Counted from the stretch's first letter, positions 24,045-34,735 are shown. The stretch is DNA of 41,558 nucleotides from CALVZT01 sp964368755 (GCA_964368755.1 CAYJCR010000009.1:1-41558); one strand, 5' to 3'. Notes: generated from the sequence alone by a model not told the origin. A program made the numbers and translations.

Positions 24045-24144
24045 NNNNNNNNNNNNNNNNNNNNNNNNNNNNNNNNNNNNNNNNNNNNNNNNNNNNNNNN
24101 NNNNNNNNNNNNNNNNNNNNNNNNNNNNNNNNNNNNNNNNNNNN
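24045..24144. other. assembly gap (100 N)
   Basis: Exactly 100 N, so a placeholder length. Aligning the second DUF6273-like copy to the first suggests about 90 codons (roughly 280 nt) are really missing, in which case the frames on both sides belong to one gene. Confidence 0.97.
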
Positions 24145-27100
24145 CTATATGGGTGCAAACAGTTTCTATTACTCGGCATTCAATGATGAAGAGAAATTGT
24201 GCTTGGCAGGGACTCCAAAAGTATCATTATTGACATATTCTGAGTTGAGAAGCACTTCATCATCGGCACTTGGAAGTTTTGATGACAGTAAGTCTATTAG
24301 TAGCGATCTTGCGATCTGTCATGGTGGGCAAAAGGGTACAGAATATGGCTATTGGCAAATACAGGGTCGTTATGTGGATGAGAATGGAATTGCAAGTTCT
24401 TTTTCTAGTTATAGTACAAAGTATGCTTTGCGCCCTACTATAACCTTAGATACGAGTAAGGTGTTATATGGTAGAGTAGAGTCTACTAGCGCAGGAGAGA
24501 AGACATACATCGTTGGCAGGTGTCAAGACGAAGACAATACTGTTGTAATTGACTCTAGTATTGAGCAGGAGGGAGAGAATTATAAAATCACATATTCTAC
24601 TGCCGGGTGCGAAGGCAAAACAATATCGTTAATTGTACGAAATCAAGATAAAGCATTGGTTGCAGGTTTTTATAGTATAGAAACAGGGAACGATAAAACT
24701 ATATCGTTTAATAAATCTATCTTAGATGGAAGTGGATATATAATAAACTTCTATTCTAATGTCTCGCAGTCAAATGTTGATATCTTCAAGACTCCTGTTG
24801 GTAGTTTGGTAAAGGGAAGTAGTGGAGCAAAAGAAGTAACAATACAATGGGACAATGGAACATTAATAAGAAAAGAGTATGTTCTTGCTGGACAAAAATT
24901 AGTTAACCCGATGACTCCGGATAATATTACTGTAGATGGGGTACAAAAAGGTTTTGTTAAATGGACCAAGATTGCGCCAACAGATGTTTCGGGAGATGTC
25001 CAACTAAGTGCGAGAGCATCATATAACTTTGATGACGCAGTCAACAATGGCTTTACTTTATATGCTGCATATAGCAACGCATACAATTTGACTTACAAGA
25101 CCCTTGGGGATAGTGGATATACTGATGTCGTCAAGACTATGACTGCTGAATGTGCGATAACGGGTGAAGATAAAATTGAAGGTATTGTGCCTGATAGCCT
25201 TGCTTCTCAAATTGAATTTAAGTATTGGACAAGCGATGAGGAAGCGTATACGGAGAGTGGGAGTGTCAATCCTAATACATTTTTCTATCAAGACGGTGGC
25301 AAAGCCACTAGCAACATGCCGGAAGAGTTCGATTTCGCAAGTGGGATATCTAGAGACACAACACTATACCCTGTATATGCATACAAGCAATATGGCGTTA
25401 CTTTCTATACTGGCGAGGTTGTTCCAGGGTCGTCTTGCGATGATTATTATGGCTCAGATGCAACAAATACCCAAGTAACTTATAACTACGGTGAGACTAT
25501 TATTAGAGACAATAGAATAAGTTGTCCAGCATCTGCTGACGGATTCGAGTTTGTTGGTTGGTCTCAGAGTGCTACTAGTTATATTCCAAATGGAGAATCA
25601 CAAGTAACAAGTGCTGGAACGGTACTCTATCCTTACTACACGAGGAACCATTATACAGTCACGGCAATAAGCAATAATTATGCAACAATCGTAATACTAG
25701 AAGTGGATGCAAATAGCTATGAAGGAGATATTGTCTCTAATCTTGATGGAGATAATATCGGCGACCAAACAGTTGATACATATCATGGAAGGACATTTTA
25801 CTTCTCCGTTAAACCGAAGGACAACTATAATAAGACGCAAATAGTATACTCATTACTCAATATATATAGGGTGATCGGCGAGGAAACGGTTAGTGCAGGA
25901 AGTTGGTGCTCGGCAAGTACTTATATTCCAACCTATCTCGAGGATAACACTTATTACTTCAAAATAGAGAATGTCGAGAATGACTTCTGTATAAAAGTTG
26001 TGGAATTATCAGAGAACTATAATACTATTACTGTGACGGTACCGACAAGTGGTGGCGAAGACTTCACTGTTCTTATCAATGGGGTAGCTTATACGGGTAC
26101 AGTGTCTGGAGGCAATGCCACATATATTGGTGGATCGATGGGAGCATACAGTGTTGCTATAAGGTACAATGGCTCATCGTGTGACCAAAGACTTGCAGAT
26201 CTTATAGGTAAAATAACAATAGTAGGGACAACGGAGACCTTCGCAAGACAAGGCAATGTCCTTATCTTGTCAAGTGAAGATCCTTTGACAGATGATATAA
26301 CTATTACTTTGACAAGTTGGGATCTTGCTCTCAATCAATATACTGTGGGATACAAATACTTTGACGGTACGGGGACTGCAACCACAAAGTACTGGAATGG
26401 AACAAGTTTTGATAGCATTGCTAGTACAACCGTAGATAATTGTAGCTTAGCAGAGCATGGAAGTGAAGTTACAATACCAGCCAGCTGCCCGGTAGAGACA
26501 TATATTAAAGATGGTATCAAATACACATTCTCTGGTTGGGACACAAATGGTGACGGAGAGTATGAAGAAGATGACAATAGTTTTGTTATCACTCAGAACA
26601 GGGTTATCAATGCAGTGTATACACCAACGCAATTGTATACTGTAAGCTACAGGTATTATGTTGTAAACACTACAACAACTCCAACTACAGCAACACGACA
26701 AGTACGATATTGGGACGTGGACAACATAATGTTTAAGGATAATAGTAATGTTGGCATAGTAGACAAAGACACTAACATTACTATTGCGTCGCAAGCTGAT
26801 GCTCAAGCACAAATGTTCTATTCTAGTGATGGCAAAGTTAAGTATACGTTCGTAGGTTGGGACACAAATGGTGACGGAGTCTACGATGAAAGTGATAGTA
26901 GAGAGTTGCTAGTAACAAGCGACATGCTTATCGATGCTATTTACTCAGAATCATATTTGGTAGTTGTGGACAATAACGAAGCTTTGAATGCTAATATATC
27001 TTCTGCTACAACACAGGCCACAGAAAGATTTATAATACCAGAATCGAACAAGACGTATTATTGGGTGAAGTTCGGCGAAGCCATTAATGTTCAGGTTGTT

Positions 27101-30100
27101 GTTAAGACTGGATTCAGAGCAATCTTTGATATAAGTTGTATTAAGGTGACAAGCAATGTGCCTAGTGGGCACACTATAAGCTATGCGATAGGAGATTCTA
27201 GTACCGATGCAGGCGAATACCTTATCTCCAATGTCACTTGTCCTATAACAATATCTTGTAGGACCTTGCCTACGGCGACATATGACGTCAAAGTAACGGT
27301 GGATAATGTAGTTATTCCAAGTACCAATGTGTATATCAATGGTATAAATCATAGTGGCAACACTGCCAAAGTAGCAGATAATGCTAGTGTGACCATTATA
27401 GCAATAGCAAGTTCTAGATACTCACAAGCTTTTGAAAGATCAGAAGGAATCATCAATTGCACTGCCACTATTGGTGGAGATTCTTATACATTAACCCCGG
27501 TACTAAGTGGGACGACGATAACATTATCGATCCCAGCTAGTGATGTGGTTGGGGAGATTGTTGTTAATATTACAAGCTCTGCAAGTCTCAATACATATAA
27601 TGTTACATTCAATTACTTCGATAATAATGGCATATATTCTACTCACTCAGAGAATGTTGGACATGGGGATACGATCGACTCACCAGAAGTTACTGGTTAT
27701 ACGGCACATCCATATACTTACACATTCTCTAAGTGGACGACATCTGCTGGAGATTGGGACCAGTCAACTCCGATTGAAGAAGACGTTATCATTACGGCTC
27801 AATATACAAGTGTAGCTTGCAGTTATGAGGTAACTTTAACTACTAACGATTATGCTACAATCAGTTGTGTTGGAGAAAGCGATGATACTCGAGCATATGA
27901 TATAAGCGGAGATAGCTTACTTGTTCCATACGAAGGGGCTCTATTTATCAAAGTTGTAGTGGGTGATACTTATAGAAGCTCAGGCTTCGGGCCAGATGAT
28001 CTTATCCTTACCAATAGTCTAGAGGAGGGTAATCCTCACGCAACATATGTCTTAGATACCTCGGATAGTAGGAATAATCCAGAGAATGCAGCGAACGGAA
28101 TATATTACTATAAGATTGAGCATGTTCGTAATAACTTCTCGGTAGAATGTGCAGATCTTAGTAAGACAAGATATGCAGTATCGGTCAATATAACCGAACC
28201 GACTACAGTTCCGACCCCTACGAACAATAGCCTTATACAGGTGGCTATCGGTGGGGCATCGTACAATAACAATACAGTCAAACTAGACAATAATGCCGTT
28301 GTTAATATTGTTATCACACTAGCCAAAAATTATAATAATGACCAGAACTATAATAACTTGTTTAACGCAATCGTCAATGGTGGATATTCAAAGAACAAAC
28401 ATGATACTACTCAAACGGTTGATGGTATAACTTATGACAAATGTATTGTTATTGGACCTATTACAGTAGATAGAGATATATCTATTACAATAGATGCTTT
28501 CAATCTTACTCATAATCCTTGTACAGTTACTCTTAAGAATGGCGATACTCCATTTGGCTCTTTCCAATATGCTTATGGTGGATCGCTCAGCATATCGAAC
28601 GAGACGTTAGAGACTTTAGCTGGATACTCAAGTGTTCCTACTCAAGATGAAGATGATCAATACACATATACTTTTGATTGTTGGGGAGTAGAAGGATATT
28701 CTGCAGATACAGGGTCTATCTCAGTGATACGTGATATTGTATTGTATGCAAAATTTACTAGAGCTCTTCGTACGTATACTGTTACCTTACCGACAGGAGG
28801 AACAAAATACACTATTGAGCATTATTCTAACACAGACGGTAAGGTTGCATATGGCTGTACATACACATTCTTAGTCAAAGTAAATTCTGGATATAGTCAA
28901 GCAATACCTAGCCCAACAAGCGACTTTGGTGGCATTGTAAGAGGTGGAGCAGAGCTTAATCTCAACGAAGGAATGCACTTCTTCTATATAAGCAATGTGA
29001 CTCAAGATATCAGTATAACTTTGGATGATACTGCTTGGGCATTAAACTCATACAATATAATGTTTAATTATTATGATGAAGATTCTGATACTTGGATAGA
29101 GTATGGAAACGACACTCCTCAAAAAGTTCAATTAGTTGAATATAATAGTCATGCTTCCAAGCCAACAGCTCCAACAGCTTTAGGCAAAACATTTGTGGAA
29201 TGGTATGCCGACAAAGATTATATCAGTGTATATGACTTCGCAACTTCTGTTAGAGGCAATATCTCGTTGTATGCAAGATTTGTAACAGATAATTATGTCG
29301 TCAAAGTAGTTGGACAAACAGGAAGTATAGAGAATGTACTTCTTAACAAAACTTTTGAAATGAGATCTGAGCTAGTAAGTATAGATATACCAGAGGATAG
29401 ACAAGATGAAGTCATACGAGCATACACGGGACTTGTATATGATAGAGCTGAGGCTCCAAAAATAACTTTCAGAATCAACAAGTTTTATAAGAATGCTCTT
29501 GGCGAAAAGGTTACAATAGGAGAAGTCAATTTTGACAATCTCAAGGTAATTGCATTGCCGAAGGGTGGCACTCCAAGTGTTCTCGTTGGAACTTCAGATG
29601 TCGATGGTGATGGATTTGGGTATATAGAATATCTTAATATTCAGATAACGGCAGATACTGAGATTTATATCTCAGATGTAGAAGATGTGGTCCTCAATGT
29701 AACCTTCCTCAAAAGCTATAATAATGAAGAAATTGATTGGAGTGAGTTGTATAACTCTGAGCCACAATATAATTATAATGATGTCATTATTCGTCCTGAC
29801 AAGACAGGCAAGGATTTTGGTGAAGAAAATGTGTTTGGAGACAAGTTCAAGTTTATGGGGTTCTTCTACAAGATTGATGACGAGACCAATACTGCAAGAG
29901 AAGAAGATAGAGTTACCTTTGGTACTGATAGCATAACGTTTAGTACAACAATATATGCATTGATTGAACCAATATATTACAGTGTAACTTTTGAGTACAA
30001 TAACACATCTAAGGTAGTCAAAGTTGCGTATGGTGAGAAGGTTAGAGAGCCTAGTTTGTCAGATGAAGAGCTGGGTATAGCTAGCAATGAACAAAAGATC

Positions 30101-30994
30101 GGCTGGGAAACAGTAGGTGGTTACGCATTTGATTTTGGCACAACTTTAGATGACGCATGTGATTGTGCAGATCATACGCCAAGAACGATGACTTTGGCTC
30201 TTGTCAAAGGCATCAAACAGTTCTCTATAACGTATTATGACAAGGATAATCAGATTATTGGAGAGAGTGATACTTTAGATTATGGTAGCCATGTGACTGC
30301 CCCTGCTGATCCTATTGTCGAAGGTTATAACTTCGTTGGTTGGAAGACAACTGGGGATAGGGGTGGAGACAACTTTGCTTTCACTACTACTGAGATAACC
30401 GAAGATATCAATCTCTATGCGACGTACGAGAGGATATTTGTTACAGCAACATTCTACATAGATGGTGCTAAGGTGGGAGAAAAAACTGTTGAATATGGAG
30501 CAAGTATCCCAGAGAGCGAATGGCCAACAATACCATCTAAGACAGGATATGATCAAGCCACTCCTAGTTGGGACAAAAGTGAAGAGCAACTAACCGAACT
30601 CAAGAGTAATATTATCGTCAATGCAGTATATACTATCAACAAATACACTATCAATATTGTCCAGAATGGTAAGGTTATCAATACTCTTACATATAACTAT
30701 GGTGAGAATATCTCAGTAGATGTATTGCCAGACTCTAACATTCTATATGACTTCGCATACAATAGAGGACTATTGGTCAATGTCAATGATAATAGAGACA
30801 TAGTGATCAAAAAAGTTTTCAGCGGTATGTTCTATTACATAATATTTGGGTCTATTGCATTCGTTGGTGTTACAGCTTTAGTTGCTCTAATAATTGTCAA
30901 AAAGGTAACTACAGCTAAATATAACGAGAAAAAGGCCAAAGAGATAACTCAGAAGCTTGAGAAGTTGAAACAAAAAGACATCGGTAAAGAATGA
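24145..30994 (+). CDS. Giant surface protein, C-terminal part (InlB-type repeats, C-terminal membrane anchor)
   Basis: About 2280 codons continuing the gene before the gap; the first open codon precedes ATG 24149. It opens with the second half of the DUF6273-like domain (VSLLTYSELR ... YALRPTITLD). Then come about ten InlB/Listeria-Bacteroides-type beta repeats, recognisable by closing strands such as TLYAAY, VINAVYTP, LYAKFTR and NLYATYER. Two repeats carry EF-hand-like loops DTNGDGEYEEDD and DTNGDGVYDESD. The C-terminus has one membrane helix (YYIIFGSIAFVGVTALVALI) and a short Lys/Glu-rich, probably coiled-coil cytoplasmic tail. There is no LPxTG sorting signal. I infer an elongated, membrane-tethered adhesin or scaffold; its binding partner is unknown. 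The whole protein is near 3000 residues. Confidence 0.85.
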
Positions 30995-31067
30995 TAATGA
31001 AAGTATGTTTTTCTTACTAAAATGTAATAAAATAGTGCTTTTGTGACAAACAAACACAACATTCAAC

Positions 31068-31104
31068 AAATAACTGTATAGGAAAACTATGCAGTTATTT
31101 TGTT
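31068..31104 (+). terminator. intrinsic terminator after the giant gene
   Basis: A 14-bp stem (AAATAACTGTATAG / CTATGCAGTTATTT, one G-U) with a 5-nt loop, followed by a T-rich TTTTGTTG. It lies 74 nt after the stop codon. Confidence 0.65.
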
Positions 31105-31136
31105 GTTGGCAATTAGTCAATTATGAACCATTTTGC

Positions 31137-31166
31137 TTGCACAAAAGGCGTCAGATAAGTTACAAT
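31137..31166 (+). promoter_or_regulatory. promoter abutting the recD2 start codon
   Basis: TTGCAC (31137-31142), 18-bp spacer, TACAAT (31161-31166), 6 nt before the ATG at 31173. Confidence 0.55.
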
Positions 31167-31172
31167 ACTTAT

Positions 31173-33410
31173 ATGGAAATAAGTGGCATCGTTGAAGATG
31201 TAATATATCATAATGTGGAAAATGGCTACACCGTTATCAATCTTGATTATAACGGTGAGCTTTTGACTTGTGTGGGCAAGATTGGTGCAGTTAACGAAGG
31301 CGAATGTGTATCATTGAGTGGAGATTTTGTCCAAAACAACAAGTATGGCAAACAGTTTTCTGTCAAAAAAGTCTCCATAAGCAGTCCTAACACATTAGAA
31401 GGCATACAAAGATATCTTGCGAGTGGTCTCATCAAAGGAGTTGGGCCAATCACAGCGCAGGCCATTGTAGATAAGTTCAAGATGGACACTTTGCAAGTAA
31501 TTGAGTTCAATCCACAATTGTTGGCCTCGGTACGTGGCATAAGTGAGGCAAAGGCTCAGGCTATTGCAGATGCATATACTGAGATCAAGGGTATGCAAAA
31601 GTCGCTTATGTTCTTGCAAGACTATAATATCAGTACCAATATGGCACTCAAGATAATAGGCATATATCAAGGCAAAACAATCGATATGGTCTCAACCAAT
31701 CCGTACAAACTTATCGAAGATATAGATGGCATAGGATTTTTGACTGCCGACAAGATAGCAAGAAGTATGGGCCTTGAGATGGCTAGCGATTTCCGTATTA
31801 GAGCAGGGCTATTGCATATCCTCAAAGAAGGAAGCGAGAAAGGTGGCAATACTTGTCTACCATTCGATATGGTCAAAGATGGCGCTGACAAGTTGCTAGG
31901 TGTAGGCTCGACATTTGATACACTATTTGATAGTGCAGTTGAAGGTTTGTGTGTTGAGGGAGTTTTGCGCAACTTTATGAGCAAAGGCACACAAATGCTA
32001 ATGCTAAGCAAGTTCTATTATTCAGAACAAACTATTGCAAAGAAACTCAATCTTCTCAATGCTCATGAGACCATTCATGGTCAAGACTACGACAGAGAGA
32101 TTGAAGAATATGAACGTATCAATAAGATAAAACTTCATGAAGACCAAATCAAAGCTATCAAGATGGCGGCTACTAGTAATGTAAGTGTTATTACAGGCGG
32201 ACCTGGTACTGGCAAGACAACTATTGTCAAATGTATATTGAGTCTACTCAAGAAGTTTTCTTCGATGACTAAGAAGACATATCTACTAGCCCCAACAGGA
32301 AGGGCAGCCAAAAGGTTGAGCCAATCCTGTGGAATAGATGCTAGTACAATACACAGAGCCCTTGAAGTCAATTTCTCAAATGGCGAGAAGAACTTCTTTG
32401 TATACAACGATAAGAACAAGTTGCCGGCAGGTGTTGTAATAGTAGATGAGGTATCAATGGTTGATGTACCACTTATGACAAGCCTACTATCTGCGCTTCC
32501 TAATGGTTGCAAACTTATACTGGTTGGAGATAAGGACCAGTTGCCAAGTGTTGGTGCTGGTAATGTACTACACGATATACTTGCAAGTGAAGTTATAGAC
32601 CATATGTGTCTTACTCAGATATATAGACAAGATGAGAAGAGTCTTATTGTACAGAATGCCCATCTTATCAATGATGGGAAGATGCCCGATCTTAGCAACA
32701 AGAGTGTAGATTTCTTTTTTGAAGAGCGCAAAGATAGTGAATCAATACTCAATACTGTGATTGACCTCAATATCAATAGATTGCCCAACTTCCTTGGAGT
32801 AGATCCTAGTGCGATACAAGTACTTGCACCTATGCGAAGTGGAATGTGTGGAGTGGACAATCTCAATCGCAAGCTTCAAGAACTCATCAATCCTGAGAGT
32901 CTAAGCAAGCGCCAGATAGAACTAGAAGTGAATATGTACAGAGAAGGCGATAAGGTTATGCAGATAACCAATAATTATTCTCTAGAATGGCGAAGAGAAT
33001 GTGGAGACTATGTCGAGAAAGGTCAAGGAGTATTCAACGGAGATGTTGGCATTATTACCAAGATTGACGAATCTTATGATATATATGTTAAGTTCGATGA
33101 TGACAAAGAGGTTACATATCCTAGGGGAGAGATAAGCCAACTTGTTGTTGCATATGCTACAACGATACACAAAAGTCAAGGTAGCGAGTTCGATGTAGTC
33201 ATTATGCCGGTAGTAGCAGGATCCAATCAGATACTCACTCGTAACCTTCTATATACAGGAGTCACAAGGGCGAAGAAGATTGTTGTCCTCGTTGGTACCA
33301 AGCAGAATATCTATCGTATGGTAAGCAACAACTTTACGGCTTGTAGATATAGTATGTTGGAGACATTCCTTCGCAAGCAAAAAGACAATGTTGACTTTTT
33401 GTTCAACTAA
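31173..33410 (+). CDS. recD2: RecD2-type ATP-dependent DNA helicase
   Basis: A 745-residue SF1B 5'-3' helicase of the RecD2 family, which acts in DNA repair without RecBC. The N-terminal OB-like domain starts MEISGIVEDVIYHNVENGYT. Helix-hairpin-helix repeats (GLIKGVGPITAQAIV, RGISEAKAQAIAD, DIDGIGFLTADKIA) follow. Walker A GGPGTGKTT lies near residue 342 and Walker B VIVDEVSMVD near 421, with VAYATTIHKSQGSEFD and the C-terminal LLYTGVTRAKK completing the motor. The ATG at 31173 matches the family N-terminus; the frame's earlier start at 31089 adds 28 unrelated residues. No ribosome site is present. The comF-like gene follows after 9 nt, forming an operon. Confidence 0.95.
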   Translation: MEISGIVEDVIYHNVENGYTVINLDYNGELLTCVGKIGAVNEGECVSLSGDFVQNNKYGKQFSVKKVSISSPNTLEGIQRYLASGLIKGVGPITAQAIVDKFKMDTLQVIEFNPQLLASVRGISEAKAQAIADAYTEIKGMQKSLMFLQDYNISTNMALKIIGIYQGKTIDMVSTNPYKLIEDIDGIGFLTADKIARSMGLEMASDFRIRAGLLHILKEGSEKGGNTCLPFDMVKDGADKLLGVGSTFDTLFDSAVEGLCVEGVLRNFMSKGTQMLMLSKFYYSEQTIAKKLNLLNAHETIHGQDYDREIEEYERINKIKLHEDQIKAIKMAATSNVSVITGGPGTGKTTIVKCILSLLKKFSSMTKKTYLLAPTGRAAKRLSQSCGIDASTIHRALEVNFSNGEKNFFVYNDKNKLPAGVVIVDEVSMVDVPLMTSLLSALPNGCKLILVGDKDQLPSVGAGNVLHDILASEVIDHMCLTQIYRQDEKSLIVQNAHLINDGKMPDLSNKSVDFFFEERKDSESILNTVIDLNINRLPNFLGVDPSAIQVLAPMRSGMCGVDNLNRKLQELINPESLSKRQIELEVNMYREGDKVMQITNNYSLEWRRECGDYVEKGQGVFNGDVGIITKIDESYDIYVKFDDDKEVTYPRGEISQLVVAYATTIHKSQGSEFDVVIMPVVAGSNQILTRNLLYTGVTRAKKIVVLVGTKQNIYRMVSNNFTACRYSMLETFLRKQKDNVDFLFN

Positions 33411-33419
33411 GGAGATTTT

Positions 33420-34136
33420 ATGCTGAACAAATTATTTGATCTAATATACCCAAAAGGTATCAAGTGTATCTTCTGTGGTGATGACATCAATAACGATGAG
33501 CCAATTTGTATTTGTGATAATTGCAAGAAGACTCTGCCTAAAGTCAAAGGAAAGCTTTGTTCAAAATGTGGTCAGATGATAGAAACGGGCGATGTGTGTC
33601 TTGATTGTAAGAGCGAGTATAAGGTGTTCGAGAGAGCATTCTCTCCACTCATATATACAGGTGTGGTGCGTGAGAGATTATTTGCTTTCAAATATAGCAA
33701 CGCAAAGTACCTTGCTGAGCCATTCGGAAGTTTTATGTACAACAAACTCATTGAAGAAAAGATTCTCTTTGATTTCATTATACCAGTTCCGCTTAGTGAC
33801 AATCGCAAGAAAGCAAGAGGCTACAATCAAGCAGAACTATTAGCCAAGGTAATAGCAGACAAGACCAATAAGCCTCTTCTTACAGATTATCTTGTGAGAA
33901 TCAAAGATACTCCATTCCAAGCCAAAAGTAGCAAAGAACAAAGGAAAGATTCTATCCAAGGTGCATTTGCTATGCATAAGCGCAAAGGCATCAAAGATAA
34001 AACAATCTTGCTCATAGACGACATATATACAACTGGTGCAACTTCCAACGAGTGTAGTAAGAAGATACTTGGTAGTGGTGCAAGTAGAGTGTATGTTCTG
34101 ACATTAGCCCACACCCCAATAGAAAAAAAAGAATAG
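33420..34136 (+). CDS. ComF-family phosphoribosyltransferase-like protein
   Basis: A 238-residue ComFC/GntX-type protein. The N-terminus has paired zinc-finger cysteines (CIFCGD, CICDNC, CSKCG, CLDC within residues 16-63). The C-terminal PRTase domain has the PRPP loop ILLIDDIYTTGATSNE near residue 197 and RGYNQAELLAKVI before it. ComFC works in DNA uptake during natural transformation in Bacillus, but homologues also occur in non-competent bacteria. GGAG lies 5 nt before the ATG, which follows recD2 by 9 nt, so the pair is co-transcribed. No other competence gene is in the window. Confidence 0.92.
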   Translation: MLNKLFDLIYPKGIKCIFCGDDINNDEPICICDNCKKTLPKVKGKLCSKCGQMIETGDVCLDCKSEYKVFERAFSPLIYTGVVRERLFAFKYSNAKYLAEPFGSFMYNKLIEEKILFDFIIPVPLSDNRKKARGYNQAELLAKVIADKTNKPLLTDYLVRIKDTPFQAKSSKEQRKDSIQGAFAMHKRKGIKDKTILLIDDIYTTGATSNECSKKILGSGASRVYVLTLAHTPIEKKE

Positions 34137-34160
34137 CATTAGAAGTTTCTAATGCTATTT
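34132..34160. terminator. hairpin terminator overlapping the comF-like stop codon
   Basis: A 12-bp perfect stem AATAGCATTAGA / TCTAATGCTATT with a 4-nt loop. The TAG stop lies in the left arm. Only a short T-run follows, so efficiency may be modest. It also overlaps the end of the converging microprotein gene. Confidence 0.6.
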
Positions 34161-34322
34161 AATTGTCAAATTTGGATCTTTTACTTCCTGTATAATTATT
34201 TTTTCTATTTCTTCGTAATTAGAAAAACAGGGCATTTTTTTATTGGGCAGAGAGTTTGACTCACAATTTTTATGTACACATTTCTTTTTTACATAAAACG
34301 ATGCATATACTTCTTTTTTCAT
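34155..34322 (-). CDS. Cys-containing microprotein (55 aa), divergent from an Xre regulator
   Basis: A 55-residue basic protein with Cys15, Cys20 and Cys32 and the tail FSNYEEIEKIIIQEVKDP, which should form an amphipathic helix. I do not recognise a family. The ATG at 34322 has no Shine-Dalgarno but lies 9 nt after the -10 of a perfect consensus promoter, so expression is likely and the transcript almost leaderless. It is divergent from the small HTH gene, and both promoters share 12-bp direct repeats, so the HTH protein probably controls it. A regulator-effector or toxin-like role is possible but unproven. Confidence 0.5.
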   Translation of the reverse strand: MKKEVYASFYVKKKCVHKNCESNSLPNKKMPCFSNYEEIEKIIIQEVKDPNLTIK

Positions 34323-34331
34323 TACACAATA

Positions 34332-34360
34332 ATTATATGATACCAATTGTCATCTGTCAA
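34332..34360 (-). promoter_or_regulatory. perfect consensus promoter of the microprotein gene
   Basis: Minus strand TTGACA (34355-34360), 17-bp spacer, TATAAT (34332-34337); both hexamers match the sigma-A consensus exactly. Confidence 0.82.
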
Positions 34361-34378
34361 GACTTTTGATACCAATTG
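34338..34378. promoter_or_regulatory. two direct-repeat operators between divergent genes
   Basis: TGATACCAATTG occurs at 34338-34349 and 34367-34378, 29 bp apart. The second extends to the palindrome ACCAATTGGT (34371-34380). The first lies between the -10 and -35 of the microprotein promoter. Likely binding sites for the Xre-type protein encoded at 34405; inferred from position and repetition. Confidence 0.55.
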
Positions 34379-34404
34379 GTGTAACCTTTTAGTAGGAGAA
34401 AAGA

Positions 34405-34605
34405 ATGAGAGTTTTTGGTTCGAGACTAAAAGAGTTGAGAGAAGATAAGAATATGTCTCAGCGCGCTTTGTCCCAAGCGACAGGCATTAGCCAAGCTGCT
34501 ATTGCTAGGTGGGAGAGCGATGAAAGAGCTGCTAACATTGATGAATTGGTAGTCTTAGTAGGTTACTTTGGTGTTACAGCTGACTATATGTTAGGATTGG
34601 AATAA
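34405..34605 (+). CDS. Small Xre-family HTH transcriptional regulator
   Basis: A 66-residue protein that is almost entirely one Cro/C1-type helix-turn-helix domain: LKELREDKNMSQRALSQATG (helices 1-2), ISQAAIARWESDERAANI (recognition helix and turn) and VTADYMLGLE at the end. It should dimerise and bind the repeated TGATACCAATTG sites just upstream, repressing the divergent microprotein gene and perhaps itself. TAGGAGAA lies 7 nt before the ATG. A terminator follows immediately, so it is monocistronic. Confidence 0.93.
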   Translation: MRVFGSRLKELREDKNMSQRALSQATGISQAAIARWESDERAANIDELVVLVGYFGVTADYMLGLE

Positions 34606-34611
34606 TAGAAG

Positions 34612-34641
34612 TGGCAAATGATGAAATATTTGCCATTTTTT
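34612..34641 (+). terminator. intrinsic terminator of the HTH gene
   Basis: TGGCAAAT (34612-34619) / ATTTGCCA (34628-34635), 8-nt loop, then six T. Confidence 0.85.
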
Positions 34642-34673
34642 GTGCCAAATAACTACTTTGAACCAAAAAGACT

Positions 34674-34702
34674 TTGCTTATTTGTATATTTTGTAGTATA
34701 TT
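34674..34702 (+). promoter_or_regulatory. promoter of secA
   Basis: TTGCTT (34674-34679), 17-bp spacer, TATATT (34697-34702). A TATAAT three bases further on could be an alternative -10. Confidence 0.5.
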
Positions 34703-34735
34703 ATAATCAATAATTATAGTTTATTAGGAGACAAC

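Noticed and set aside
24045..24186. Two separate surface-protein genes on either side of the N run
   Set aside because: The end of the first frame after the gap is an artefact of the placeholder length; domain alignment shows one interrupted DUF6273-like domain.
31089..31172. Longer N-terminus for RecD2
   Set aside because: It begins inside the terminator of the preceding gene and would cover the promoter; the family start MEISG matches ATG 31173.
33887..34114. Antisense frame within the comF-like gene
   Set aside because: No ribosome site or promoter, and the opposite strand is a clear PRTase domain; same judgement for the other antisense frames in long genes.
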